Shown piece after piece: positions 44,160 through 52,307 of a DNA stretch of 64,000 nucleotides; positions within the stretch are counted from its first letter, which is position 1, and each line of letters opens with the position of its first letter. A program made the translations under genes and the position numbers. Under the pieces are notes generated by a model. It saw nothing but the letters and a program-made list of their open reading frames with translations. It searched no databases and had not been told where the DNA came from. This DNA is from Thalassotalea sp. LPB0316 (GTDB lineage Bacteria; Pseudomonadota; Gammaproteobacteria; Enterobacterales; Alteromonadaceae), in contig NZ_CP062946.1 in assembly GCF_014898095.1 (NCBI RefSeq), positions 3,038,001 to 3,102,000 on the forward strand, read 5' to 3'.

Positions 44160-44783
44160 CTATAAACTTGAATCAAACAGGCTGGTATTTTGATATTTCA
44201 CCGCTTGTTGTAGTTGTTTTAACTGAATGTTTTGTCGGCTTTGTTGCTCGGCCATTTGATCGGTAAAATGCAAGAACACATCACTTATGTCTTCTTTTCG
44301 CTCTTTTCTCGCACTATCAAGCAAGTAGCTAGCAAGTTTGAGATTACTTTGGCTTTGCTGTTCATTGAGTTGCATCACTAATTGAGCAAGCTTTAATTCG
44401 CTATCTTGTTCATATTGCTTAATCGCTTGTGCAATTGCAGCGTCAAGCTCTACCTGCGTTATGGCTTCTTGGTCTGTTTGCCCAAATGCTATCGTGAAGC
44501 CATTATCAGAGTGTTGAAACTGCACATTAAATAACACCAAACAAACGGCCAGCACTGAGCAAGTCATCGACAACCAAGGAAGAAATGACCCGCTAGAGCC
44601 CTTGGTTGTGGTGGTTTTGTCAAAAAGTGACTGTCGATCCCAGTTGGGCACATCTAGACTGTTCATTTTAGGTGCTAGATTCAACAGAGCGTCAGCTGTT
44701 TCCTCACGTGCTTGGCTGTACTGTAAATCACTTTGCTCACATTCAAGTACTTGACTCATTTTCTCATGTTGATCAGATTTCAT
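44160..44783 (-). CDS. Probable membrane-bound anti-sigma factor
   Basis: The protein has 207 residues. A cytoplasmic N-terminus of about 70 residues (including WDRQSLFDKT) is followed by one membrane helix (about 72-90, LSMTCSVLAVCLVLFNV) and a periplasmic part rich in Gln and Glu that looks coiled-coil (QYEQDSELKLAQLVMQLNEQ). The start overlaps the sigma gene by 11 bases. This topology and position are those of anti-sigma factors, though no zinc-finger (HxxxCxxC) motif is seen, so the call rests on context. Confidence 0.7.
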   Translation of the reverse strand: MKSDQHEKMSQVLECEQSDLQYSQAREETADALLNLAPKMNSLDVPNWDRQSLFDKTTTTKGSSGSFLPWLSMTCSVLAVCLVLFNVQFQHSDNGFTIAFGQTDQEAITQVELDAAIAQAIKQYEQDSELKLAQLVMQLNEQQSQSNLKLASYLLDSARKERKEDISDVFLHFTDQMAEQQSRQNIQLKQLQQAVKYQNTSLFDSSL

Positions 44784-45324
44784 AATCGACCTCTAACGTT
44801 ATTTTGAGTTTGTCGAGTGCGCTATAGGCTCTCGACTTAACGGTATTTGTTGAAATGCCAAGTTGTTGGGCGATCTCTTCGAAGGTAAAGTGCTGAAAAA
44901 ACTTCATTTCAATCACCAGCTTTTGATTAACCGGCAACAACTGCATCGCTTGATAGAGTTGTTGTGCTTGTTGATCGTCATACATCACTTGCACTGAGCA
45001 ATGGCCATCGTCACGCTCATCTAACGATGGTGTTTCATCAAGTGATAAGGTTGGCTTTTTACGCCGATAAAATTCGATACAACGATAATGCGCAATTTTA
45101 AACAACCAGCCTTTAAACGGGCTTTCACCTCGAAAGCTCGCCAAGTTACGGTAAACAGCGATAAAAATATCTTGCATCAAATCAAGTGCATCATCTTGAT
45201 TGCTCACCATGCGCAAGGCGTAGTGATAAATTGGCTTTTGATAGCGAGTAACGAGTTTGTCCCACGCCGATTGCTTACCTTTTAGCGCTTGTGTAATTAG
45301 TGAGTTATCGCTTCGCTCAAACAC
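44773..45324 (-). CDS. ECF-type RNA polymerase sigma factor
   Basis: The protein has 183 residues from the GTG at 45324, chosen because GGGAG lies 5 bases before it and the protein then starts FERSDNSLITQALKGKQSAW, as ECF factors often do. Region 2 holds DALDLMQDIFIAVYRNLASF and RGESPFKGWLFKIAHYR; region 4 holds LPVNQKLVIEMKFFQHFTFE and IAQQLGISTNTVKSRAYSAL. The frame extends upstream to a TTG at 45357. It heads a three-gene operon with the anti-sigma and coiled-coil genes and would activate its own promoter. Confidence 0.92.
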   Translation of the reverse strand: MFERSDNSLITQALKGKQSAWDKLVTRYQKPIYHYALRMVSNQDDALDLMQDIFIAVYRNLASFRGESPFKGWLFKIAHYRCIEFYRRKKPTLSLDETPSLDERDDGHCSVQVMYDDQQAQQLYQAMQLLPVNQKLVIEMKFFQHFTFEEIAQQLGISTNTVKSRAYSALDKLKITLEVDYEI

Positions 45325-45358
45325 CAGAGCTCCCGTTTTTATTGCTTTAGTTATCAAG

Positions 45359-45382
45359 TAGAGGCAAAGGAGAAAAAAGTTT
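45359..45382 (-). promoter_or_regulatory. Candidate autoregulated ECF promoter
   Basis: On the minus strand AAACTT (45377-45382) and TCTA (45359-45362) are 14 bases apart, resembling the -35 AACTT and -10 TCTA boxes of extracytoplasmic sigma factors. It lies just upstream of the sigma gene and downstream of oxyR. Confidence 0.4.
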
Positions 45383-45402
45383 GAAAAATATTTAAATTAT
45401 TT

Positions 45403-46296
45403 TTAGGCCAGACAACTAGCAACGACCTCACCAAACTTTAAATAGGTAGAAGTTCGCAATGAAGTGTCACGCCATAACATGCCAATATCGCGATACATAT
45501 CATCAGGTAACGGTTTGATCGTCAGCCCTTGTAAAGTACCAACACCTTGATCAACGGCCATTTTAGGTAAAAAGGTAAAACCTTGGTGAAAAGCTGTCAT
45601 TTCAACTAGTGTCGCCAAACTAGAAGAAGAAAATTTATGAATTCGACTTTGATCACCTAAGCGACACGCTGAAAGCGCATGCTCGGTTAAACAGTGCTCT
45701 TTGCTCAACAAAAATACACTGGCCTCTGGCACCTGCTGATAATCTTGGGTCTCTAAGAATCGGTCAACTAGACGCTGTTCTCCCGCAATATAAAAAGGAT
45801 CTTGTCCTAACACTTTAGTGCGAAAGTTATGGCCAGTAACAGGCAAAGCAAGCAGCGCAATATCTATCGAACCATCAGCTAATTTCAGTAATAAGTTTTC
45901 GGTAGTGTCTTCGATGAGAAATAATTCCAAATTAGGTAATTCAACCTGGCAGGCCTTGCTCACACTACTCAAAAGGTATGGTGCAACGGTGGGAATACAA
46001 CCAATGGTTACTGAACCACAGCCAATTTTGCCCTGATATTGAGCAAACTGTTTTAGCTCGGTTGCCTGAACAATCAATTGCTTTGCCTGACGAACAACTT
46101 CTTCACCGGTTACGGTAAAACTAAAGGTCTTATGATCTCGCTCTAATAACTGACAGTTTAGCTGCTCTTCGAGCTTCAATATGGCACTACTGAGTGTTGA
46201 TTGACTGATAAAACACGCACTAGCAGCGCGGTGAAAGTGCTGGTGTTGGTGCAGTGCCACTAAATAAGACAAATGCTTTAAGCTGGGTAACTCCAT
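45403..46296 (-). CDS. oxyR: Peroxide-sensing regulator OxyR
   Basis: The protein has 297 residues of the LysR family. The helix-turn-helix is HLSYLVALHQHQHFHRAASA and FISQSTLSSAILKLEEQL. In the effector domain the redox cysteines Cys202 and Cys211 lie in LLSKEHCLTEHALSAC, nine residues apart as Cys199 and Cys208 of E. coli. GFTFLPKMAV near the C-terminus is also typical. Oxidation by hydrogen peroxide forms a disulphide and activates catalase and peroxiredoxin genes. The ahpC/ahpF genes at 59 kb are plausible targets. It is divergent from ppiC. Confidence 0.93.
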   Translation of the reverse strand: MELPSLKHLSYLVALHQHQHFHRAASACFISQSTLSSAILKLEEQLNCQLLERDHKTFSFTVTGEEVVRQAKQLIVQATELKQFAQYQGKIGCGSVTIGCIPTVAPYLLSSVSKACQVELPNLELFLIEDTTENLLLKLADGSIDIALLALPVTGHNFRTKVLGQDPFYIAGEQRLVDRFLETQDYQQVPEASVFLLSKEHCLTEHALSACRLGDQSRIHKFSSSSLATLVEMTAFHQGFTFLPKMAVDQGVGTLQGLTIKPLPDDMYRDIGMLWRDTSLRTSTYLKFGEVVASCLA

Positions 46297-46308
46297 AATC
46301 TATTAAAC

Positions 46309-46339
46309 CTATCAATAATTAACTTTTAATTCATTATAG
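46309..46339. promoter_or_regulatory. Candidate OxyR binding region upstream of oxyR
   Basis: A 31-base AT-rich dyad begins with CTAT (46309) and ends with ATAG (46339), with inner AATTAA and TTAATT elements. OxyR sites are built of ATAG-like motifs at about one-helical-turn spacing and oxyR is usually autoregulated, so this fits, but AT-rich dyads are common here. Confidence 0.3.
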
Positions 46340-46480
46340 AGTAATACTATAAATAACAATATATTAGAATAAAAAGTATTATCAGAATAAACACATTATT
46401 GCGATAAAACAGTTGATAGAGCTAGGGAGTATTCAGTATATTGGGTCGACATTTACCCATTAAGAAGTAAGGTAGTAACA

Positions 46481-46762
46481 ATGGTAAGAGCATCAGCAAG
46501 ACACATTCTAGTTGACACCGAGGCACAATGCCTTGAACTAAAAAGCGCGATAGAGAGCGGAGAGGACTTTGCTGAAGTTGCAAAGCAACATTCGCTTTGC
46601 CCATCTAAGATGCAAGGTGGCGCATTAGGCTCTTTTGGCAAAGGCCAAATGGTAAAAGAATTTGAAGATGTTGTTTTTAGTGCGCCTTTAAACACGGTTC
46701 AAGGGCCGGTAAAAACACAGTTTGGTTATCATTTAATCGAAGTAACCGCGCGAAGCGAATAG
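46481..46762 (+). CDS. ppiC: Parvulin peptidyl-prolyl isomerase PpiC
   Basis: The protein has 93 residues, a single parvulin domain like E. coli PpiC, without a signal peptide, so it is cytoplasmic. RASARHILVDTEAQCLELKS, FAEVAKQHSLCPSKMQGGAL, GSFGKGQMVKEFEDVVFS and VKTQFGYHLIEV cover the whole fold, including the two conserved His residues. It isomerises prolyl bonds. It is divergent from oxyR and has its own terminator. Confidence 0.95.
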   Translation: MVRASARHILVDTEAQCLELKSAIESGEDFAEVAKQHSLCPSKMQGGALGSFGKGQMVKEFEDVVFSAPLNTVQGPVKTQFGYHLIEVTARSE

Positions 46763-46783
46763 CTTCTTTGGAGCAAACGCAAT

Positions 46784-46815
46784 AAAAAAGCCAATCTAAA
46801 GATTGGCTTTTTTAT
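46784..46815. terminator. Bidirectional intrinsic terminator
   Basis: AAAAAAGCCAATC and GATTGGCTTTTTT form a 13-bp stem around a TAAA loop. It ends ppiC and, from the other strand, pit. Confidence 0.94.
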
Positions 46816-46837
46816 TAAAACTTTCTAGGTTTATAGA

Positions 46838-48103
46838 TTACGCAAAGTACGCGTTTAACGCCCAGAAGAAGATAATCGACATACCGGCACCTGCTGGCAA
46901 CGTGATTACCCATGAAATCACGATATTACGGACAACACCTAGGTTGATTGCAGCGATACCGCGCGCCATACCTACACCTAATACCGCACCAACTAATGTT
47001 TGTGTTGTTGAAATAGGTAAACCAGTACCTGATGCAATAACAACCGTACACGCTGCAGCTAGTTCAGCGGCGAAACCACGGCTAGGCGTTAAGTGAGTGA
47101 TACCTTTACCGATTGTCGCCATTACGCGGTGACCGAATAATGCAAGACCAGCAACAATACCTAAACCACCTAGTGGTAAAATCCACCATGCTAATGCTGT
47201 TTTCTTGGCAATTTCACCATTGTTAGATACGATACCTTCAACCGCAGCTAATGGGCCAATCGCGTTTGCTACATCGTTAGAACCGTGAGCAAATGCCATA
47301 CAACATGCTGTAACAACCATTAATACCGCGAATACTTTTTCAACATTCGCATAGTGGTGTTTCTTCTCAGCCGATTCGTCAAACTTAATGCGAGCGATGA
47401 ACACTTTACCAGCTATCGCTACAAGTAAGGCAACACCAACGGCCCACATGTAACCTTCCATTGTGCCCAGCTCTAAACCGATGTGCTTTAAACCTTTCTT
47501 AATCGTTACCAGTGATAAAACAAAACCCGCCATAAACATGTACACGGGTACGTAACGACGCGCTTGCTTGTATGGGTTGTCTGTATCAAAAATTAACTTT
47601 TGTGCACTGTTAAAGATTAAGTAAGCAATAACACCTGAAATAAGCGGTGTAACAATCCAGCTACCAACGATACCACCAACTTTACCCCACGCTACGGTAT
47701 CTGTACTCACACCAATTGCCGCGAAGCCGATAATCGCACCAACAATCGAGTGCGTAGTTGATACCGGCCAGCCTAACGCAGAGGCAATCAATAACCAAGT
47801 TGCAGCGGCAAATAGCGCGGCAATCATACCAAAGACAAGTTGCTCAGGAATATCAACAAAATAACTTGCATCGATAATACCTTTGCGAATGGTTGAAGTA
47901 ACCTCACCACCTGCTAGGTATGCACCGGCAAATTCGAAGATCATCGCTATGATAATAGCTTGTTTAATGGTTAACGCTTTAGAGCCAACCGATGTCCCCA
48001 TAGCATTTGCTACGTCATTGGCACCAATACCCCAAGCCATAAAAAAGCCAACGAGGGCTGCTAGGATGATGAGCGTGTCACCGTAATTTACTAAAATTTC
48101 CAT
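46838..48103 (-). CDS. Inorganic phosphate transporter, PiT family
   Basis: The protein has 421 residues with about ten membrane helices. The duplicated PiT signatures are GANDVANAMGTSVGS near residue 27 and GSNDVANAIGPL in the second half, together with WPVSTTHSIVGAIIG and GLPISTTQTLVGAVLGVG. It is a low-affinity phosphate carrier driven by ions. The DUF47 gene precedes it by 8 bases, the standard pairing. The phoU-pst genes lie upstream, so both low- and high-affinity uptake are in one region. Confidence 0.93.
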   Translation of the reverse strand: MEILVNYGDTLIILAALVGFFMAWGIGANDVANAMGTSVGSKALTIKQAIIIAMIFEFAGAYLAGGEVTSTIRKGIIDASYFVDIPEQLVFGMIAALFAAATWLLIASALGWPVSTTHSIVGAIIGFAAIGVSTDTVAWGKVGGIVGSWIVTPLISGVIAYLIFNSAQKLIFDTDNPYKQARRYVPVYMFMAGFVLSLVTIKKGLKHIGLELGTMEGYMWAVGVALLVAIAGKVFIARIKFDESAEKKHHYANVEKVFAVLMVVTACCMAFAHGSNDVANAIGPLAAVEGIVSNNGEIAKKTALAWWILPLGGLGIVAGLALFGHRVMATIGKGITHLTPSRGFAAELAAACTVVIASGTGLPISTTQTLVGAVLGVGMARGIAAINLGVVRNIVISWVITLPAGAGMSIIFFWALNAYFA

Positions 48104-48111
48104 CGATTAAC

Positions 48112-48792
48112 CTATTTTCTAGCCAACATGATTTCAAGACGAGCACCAACGCGCTCAGCTTGATCGGCAAGTTCACCAACCCACTCGATGATCTGGTATA
48201 AAAACATTACATCAACTGGATTTAACTCGTTTTCTAATGCTAATAAATCAGCACGTAATTCAATTTGCATTGTGTCCGTGTCATCTTCAATAACATCAAG
48301 TTGTTGGATCATGTTGTTGACGATATCAACCTCACGACCTTTAAAACCTGTTTCTAACAAGTCATCTAACTCGTTAATCGCATCCGCTGCCTTTTCAGTC
48401 GCATCTAAACAACGACTTAAGTATGTATTAAATTTTGCTTTTAGTTCTGCTGGTACATCTAATTTACGACCAAGAACGCGACCGGCAATATCTTTTGCTT
48501 TATTCGCAATCTTGTCTTGCTCAGTTAATAAAGCAAGTAAATCAGCACGATCTACTGGCATAAATAAGCCACCAGGTAAGTCCACGCGAATTTGGCGTTT
48601 TATTGTATCGGCTTCTTTTTCTAATTTAGAAATTTGAGCACGCTCTTTTTCTGCTAATTCCCAGTTTTGTTCTTCTGCTGCCGCAAAAAATGGAACTAAC
48701 CTACGACCCGCTTTTGTTGCCACACGAATGTGCTTTTCTAGCGGTTTTATTGGTGATTTTGCAAATACACCTAGGATTGAATTTCCAGACAT
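48112..48792 (-). CDS. DUF47 (TIGR00153/YkaA) family PhoU-like protein
   Basis: The protein has 226 residues from the ATG at 48792, preceded by AGGAAA; the longer frame adds 21 residues that do not fit. The N-terminus SGNSILGVFAKSPIKPLEKH is the family hallmark. The rest is an all-helical PhoU-like bundle with EKEADTIKRQIRVDLPGGLF and VDRADLLALLTEQDKIANKA. Such proteins bind metal and control the adjacent PiT carrier. The 212-base gap to phoU suggests a separate promoter, but none is clear. Confidence 0.92.
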   Translation of the reverse strand: MSGNSILGVFAKSPIKPLEKHIRVATKAGRRLVPFFAAAEEQNWELAEKERAQISKLEKEADTIKRQIRVDLPGGLFMPVDRADLLALLTEQDKIANKAKDIAGRVLGRKLDVPAELKAKFNTYLSRCLDATEKAADAINELDDLLETGFKGREVDIVNNMIQQLDVIEDDTDTMQIELRADLLALENELNPVDVMFLYQIIEWVGELADQAERVGARLEIMLARK

Positions 48793-49004
48793 AAAGTTTC
48801 CTATAGACAAATGTCTTCGTTTTACTTCGGCGCGGATATTACCTGATCTGAGCACTGTTGCAAGCCTAAATCGTATAAAACCGCATTAAGATCACATTTT
48901 ACTGATTACTTTTTAACCTAACAACTAAAGCACCATAGTAGTAAAATTGCAACAGCATATTTACTACTACAGTGTTAAGTAAAAATATCAAATAATTGAT
49001 GTGA

Positions 49005-49715
49005 TTAGAGTTGTGACATGTCGTCAGCATTGGTGTGACGTACCACTTTGCCTTTTACGAAGTAGATAATGTATTCGCAAATATTTTGGCAACGGTCGCC
49101 AATGCGCTCAATTGAACGCGCAGCCCACATTGCTGTCATCACTGATGGAATTGATCGCGGATCTTCCATCATGTACGTCATTAACTGACGCATTAAGGCA
49201 TCGTAGTTACGGTCGATATTTTTATCGGCTTTGTGAGATTTAATTGCCGCTTCTACATCCATACGGGTGAAGGCATCTAATGTGTCTTGCAGCAATGAAA
49301 GTACACTTCGGCCAAGATTATCTAAACTCATTAACAAGTCTTGTTGTTTGCTATCAAAGCTTTCTAACGCTACTTGAGCAATCTTTTCCGCTTCATCGCC
49401 AATGCGCTCTAAATCTGCAATCGTTTTGATCACCGCCATTATTAAGCGCAAATCACCGGCCGCAGGCTGACGCTTAGCAATAATGCGCGTACATTCATCA
49501 TCAATACTCACTTCTAGGTTATTGATTTTATAATCGCTTGATAACACTTTTTGTGCGAGTTCACGGTCATTTTCGTAGACTGCTTTTAATGAATCACCAA
49601 GTTGCTTTTCAACTAAGCCACCCATGTGCATAACATGGTTGATGACATTTTCTAAATCTTCATTAAATTGACCTGAAATATGGCGGCCAATATTTAAATT
49701 ATCCATAGGTACCAT
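49005..49715 (-). CDS. phoU: Phosphate signalling protein PhoU
   Basis: The protein has 236 residues of two three-helix PhoU repeats, each with the E/D-rich metal site: ADLERIGDEAEKIAQ near residue 92 and RSIERIGDRCQNICEYI near residue 197. It links the Pst transporter to PhoR and represses the Pho regulon when phosphate is plentiful. It follows pstB by 14 bases. GGAG is 9 bases before the ATG. It is the last gene of the pst operon. Confidence 0.96.
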   Translation of the reverse strand: MVPMDNLNIGRHISGQFNEDLENVINHVMHMGGLVEKQLGDSLKAVYENDRELAQKVLSSDYKINNLEVSIDDECTRIIAKRQPAAGDLRLIMAVIKTIADLERIGDEAEKIAQVALESFDSKQQDLLMSLDNLGRSVLSLLQDTLDAFTRMDVEAAIKSHKADKNIDRNYDALMRQLMTYMMEDPRSIPSVMTAMWAARSIERIGDRCQNICEYIIYFVKGKVVRHTNADDMSQL

Positions 49716-49729
49716 CTTATTAACTCCTA

Positions 49730-50554
49730 TTAACCGTAACGACCAGTGATGTAATCTTCGGTTTTCTTTTTCGACGGTGTTGTAAATAGCGTGTTGGTAT
49801 CGCTGTATTCAATTAAATCGCCCATATACATAAAGGCAGTTTGGTCTGAAACACGTGCTGCTTGTTGCATGTTATGCGTAACGATAACAACGGTAAATTC
49901 TTTCTTAAGATCGTTGATCAGCTCTTCAATTGTTAACGTTGAGATTGGATCAAGTGCCGATGTTGGTTCATCAAGTAATAAAACTTCAGGCTGAATCGCA
50001 ATAGCACGCGCGATAACAAGACGTTGTTGCTGACCGCCTGATAAACCTAATGCACTATCGTGCAAACGGTCTTTTACCTCATTCCACAAAGCTGCACTGC
50101 GCAATGAACGCTCACACGCTTCGTCTAACACACGACGGTTGTTTTCACCCATAATACGCAAACCGTAAACCACATTTTCATAAATGCTCTTTGGAAATGG
50201 GTTTGGTCGCTGGAATACCATACCAACTTTACGGCGTAACATCGCAACATCAACATGTTTATTATAGATGTTCTCACCGTGTAGGTTAATTTCACCTTCT
50301 ATACGACACGTATCAACCAAGTCATTCATGCGGTTAATACAACGTAAAAGCGTTGATTTACCACAACCACTAGGCCCGATAAATGCTGTTACTTGTCCTT
50401 TAGGGATCGCCATAGAAATATTGTTAAGCGCTTGCTTCTCACCGTAGTAAAGATTCAAGTTCTTAATGTCTAAGGCCTTTTGCTCTTGAGATAAATTATT
50501 AAGGTCTAATTTATCTTGTTCGCTTGAAATTAAATCTGGGTTTACTGTAATCAT
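49730..50554 (-). CDS. pstB: Phosphate ABC transporter ATP-binding protein PstB
   Basis: The protein has 274 residues. Walker [10 protein letters not shown] (60-68), Q-loop [11 protein letters not shown], signature LSGGQQQR (171-178), Walker [13 protein letters not shown] (191-202) and the H-loop His in VIVTHNMQQ are all intact. It powers high-affinity phosphate import with PstC and PstA. It lies in the order pstC-pstA-pstB-phoU. Confidence 0.97.
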   Translation of the reverse strand: MITVNPDLISSEQDKLDLNNLSQEQKALDIKNLNLYYGEKQALNNISMAIPKGQVTAFIGPSGCGKSTLLRCINRMNDLVDTCRIEGEINLHGENIYNKHVDVAMLRRKVGMVFQRPNPFPKSIYENVVYGLRIMGENNRRVLDEACERSLRSAALWNEVKDRLHDSALGLSGGQQQRLVIARAIAIQPEVLLLDEPTSALDPISTLTIEELINDLKKEFTVVIVTHNMQQAARVSDQTAFMYMGDLIEYSDTNTLFTTPSKKKTEDYITGRYG

Positions 50555-50643
50555 AATTACTCTTTCTTTTTGCGCTCAGGCATTACCTGAGCTATGCAAT
50601 TAAATTGTTTGTCACTAGTGCTTAGCTGTTACGCTCTACGGTA

Positions 50644-52281
50644 TTAGTGCTCTAGTGCGCGGTATTTTTCTCTTAAACGGTTGCGAATCGAAACCGCTGT
50701 CATATTTAGTGCTACGATAATCGTTACCAGTAGCAACGCCGTTGCGTAAACTAATGGACGCGCAGCTTCGACGTTTGGACTTTGGAAACCAACATCGTAA
50801 ATGTGGAAACCTAAGTGCATGAACTTTCTATCCAAATGCAAGAATGGGAAGTTGCCATCTAGTGGTAATGTCGGTGCCATTTTTACTACACCCACAAGCA
50901 TTAATGGTGCTACTTCGCCGGCTGCACGAGCAATCGCTAAAATGATACCTGTCATAATCGCAGGGCTAGCGATTGGTAAAATAATTCGCCATAGCGTTTC
51001 CGCTTTAGTTGCACCTAAAGCTAGTGAGCCGTGACGCATTGACGCAGGAATACGCGCTAAACCTTCTTCTGTCGATACAATAACCACAGGTAAGGTAAGG
51101 ATTGCTAAGGTAATCGCCGACCATAAAACGCCTGGTGTACCAAATGTTGGGCTTGGCAGTGTTTCTGGGTAGAACAACTGATCTAAGCTACCACCTACCA
51201 TGTAAACAAAGAAACCTAAGCCAAATACACCGTAAACAATTGAAGGTACACCCGCTAAGTTAATGACCGCAATGCGAAGTAATTTAGTTAAAGCATTTTT
51301 ACCCGCGTATTCGTGTAAGTAAATCGCGGCAATCACACCAAACGGTGACACAATAACCGTCATCAACAATACCATTAATACCGTACCGAAAATTGCCGGG
51401 AATACACCACCTTCGGTGTTAGCTTCACGTGGCTCATCACCAATAAAGCCTGCGATATTGCCTAAGAAGGTTGCAACCTTGCTTCCAAAGCCTAGTTTAT
51501 TGTTGTAGGTAACTTCTAAGATAGTCTCAAAGTTGATCTCAACGAGCTCACCGCCCATTGAGCGAACCATTAACTTATCGCGAGACACTTTCTCACGAAG
51601 TGCCATTAAGTTTGCTTCTAGCTCAACATATTCGTCTTTAAGCGCTTGTTCTTGGGCTGAAATATCAGCTTTAACTGCTTCAGTTAACGTATCGTCTAGT
51701 TCGTGTTTACGTGTTTTAAGACGCAAGCGCTCTAATTGATAGTTAATTGCGCCAATATCAGTTTTTTGTAGGTTACTAATTTCTTTTTGGAAATTGTTTA
51801 CACGCTCGAGTAACTCATCAAGCTCCGAAATATCAACCGACTTGCCATCTAAAATGACCTGTTCAATGTAACCATAGAAATTACCGTTTGAGCGACGTTC
51901 AATAACCACTAACTCTTCAGGTTGTGATTGTTTAGTCACGTGTGGCATTAAAATCCAACGGAAATCTAAGCTCACTAATTCACGGTTACCGGTTTTAATT
52001 AACAATCGCTCTACCGTTTCTTGGTTAGGGTCGATGTCAAAGTTAATATTGTTAAGTTGTTTAACCGGAATACGCTCGCGGTCGTAAATTTCACCAATGA
52101 CGCGGCTTTCTTTACCGTAGCTATCTGCCATATCGAACTGATGCAATTGCGACGGCCAAAAGTACGATAAACCGTTTGATGCGATAAGTAACAACAAGCC
52201 CACCACCGAGATTAAACTCACAGTAACACCGGCCGCTGACATCCACACCCAAGGTGAACCTGATCTAAACCAATTATTCAT
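50644..52281 (-). CDS. pstA: Phosphate ABC transporter permease PstA, long form
   Basis: The protein has 545 residues, against about 296 in E. coli. An N-terminal helix (about 13-34) is followed by a soluble region with a coiled coil (about 165-250; LDDTLTEAVKADISAQEQAL), and the permease core starts near residue 295 (GTVLMVLLMTVIVSPFGVIA). The core has the EAA-like loop RHGSLALGATKAETLWRIIL. The long form occurs in Alteromonadales and Vibrio; the role of the insert is unknown. It follows pstC by 26 bases. Confidence 0.92.
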   Translation of the reverse strand: MNNWFRSGSPWVWMSAAGVTVSLISVVGLLLLIASNGLSYFWPSQLHQFDMADSYGKESRVIGEIYDRERIPVKQLNNINFDIDPNQETVERLLIKTGNRELVSLDFRWILMPHVTKQSQPEELVVIERRSNGNFYGYIEQVILDGKSVDISELDELLERVNNFQKEISNLQKTDIGAINYQLERLRLKTRKHELDDTLTEAVKADISAQEQALKDEYVELEANLMALREKVSRDKLMVRSMGGELVEINFETILEVTYNNKLGFGSKVATFLGNIAGFIGDEPREANTEGGVFPAIFGTVLMVLLMTVIVSPFGVIAAIYLHEYAGKNALTKLLRIAVINLAGVPSIVYGVFGLGFFVYMVGGSLDQLFYPETLPSPTFGTPGVLWSAITLAILTLPVVIVSTEEGLARIPASMRHGSLALGATKAETLWRIILPIASPAIMTGIILAIARAAGEVAPLMLVGVVKMAPTLPLDGNFPFLHLDRKFMHLGFHIYDVGFQSPNVEAARPLVYATALLLVTIIVALNMTAVSIRNRLREKYRALEH

Positions 52282-52307
52282 GATAATAATACTTCCTTAC
52301 CAATACT

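Noticed and set aside
48188..48637. 149-residue ORF antisense to the DUF47 gene
   Set aside because: Shadow ORF of a strongly conserved gene on the other strand.
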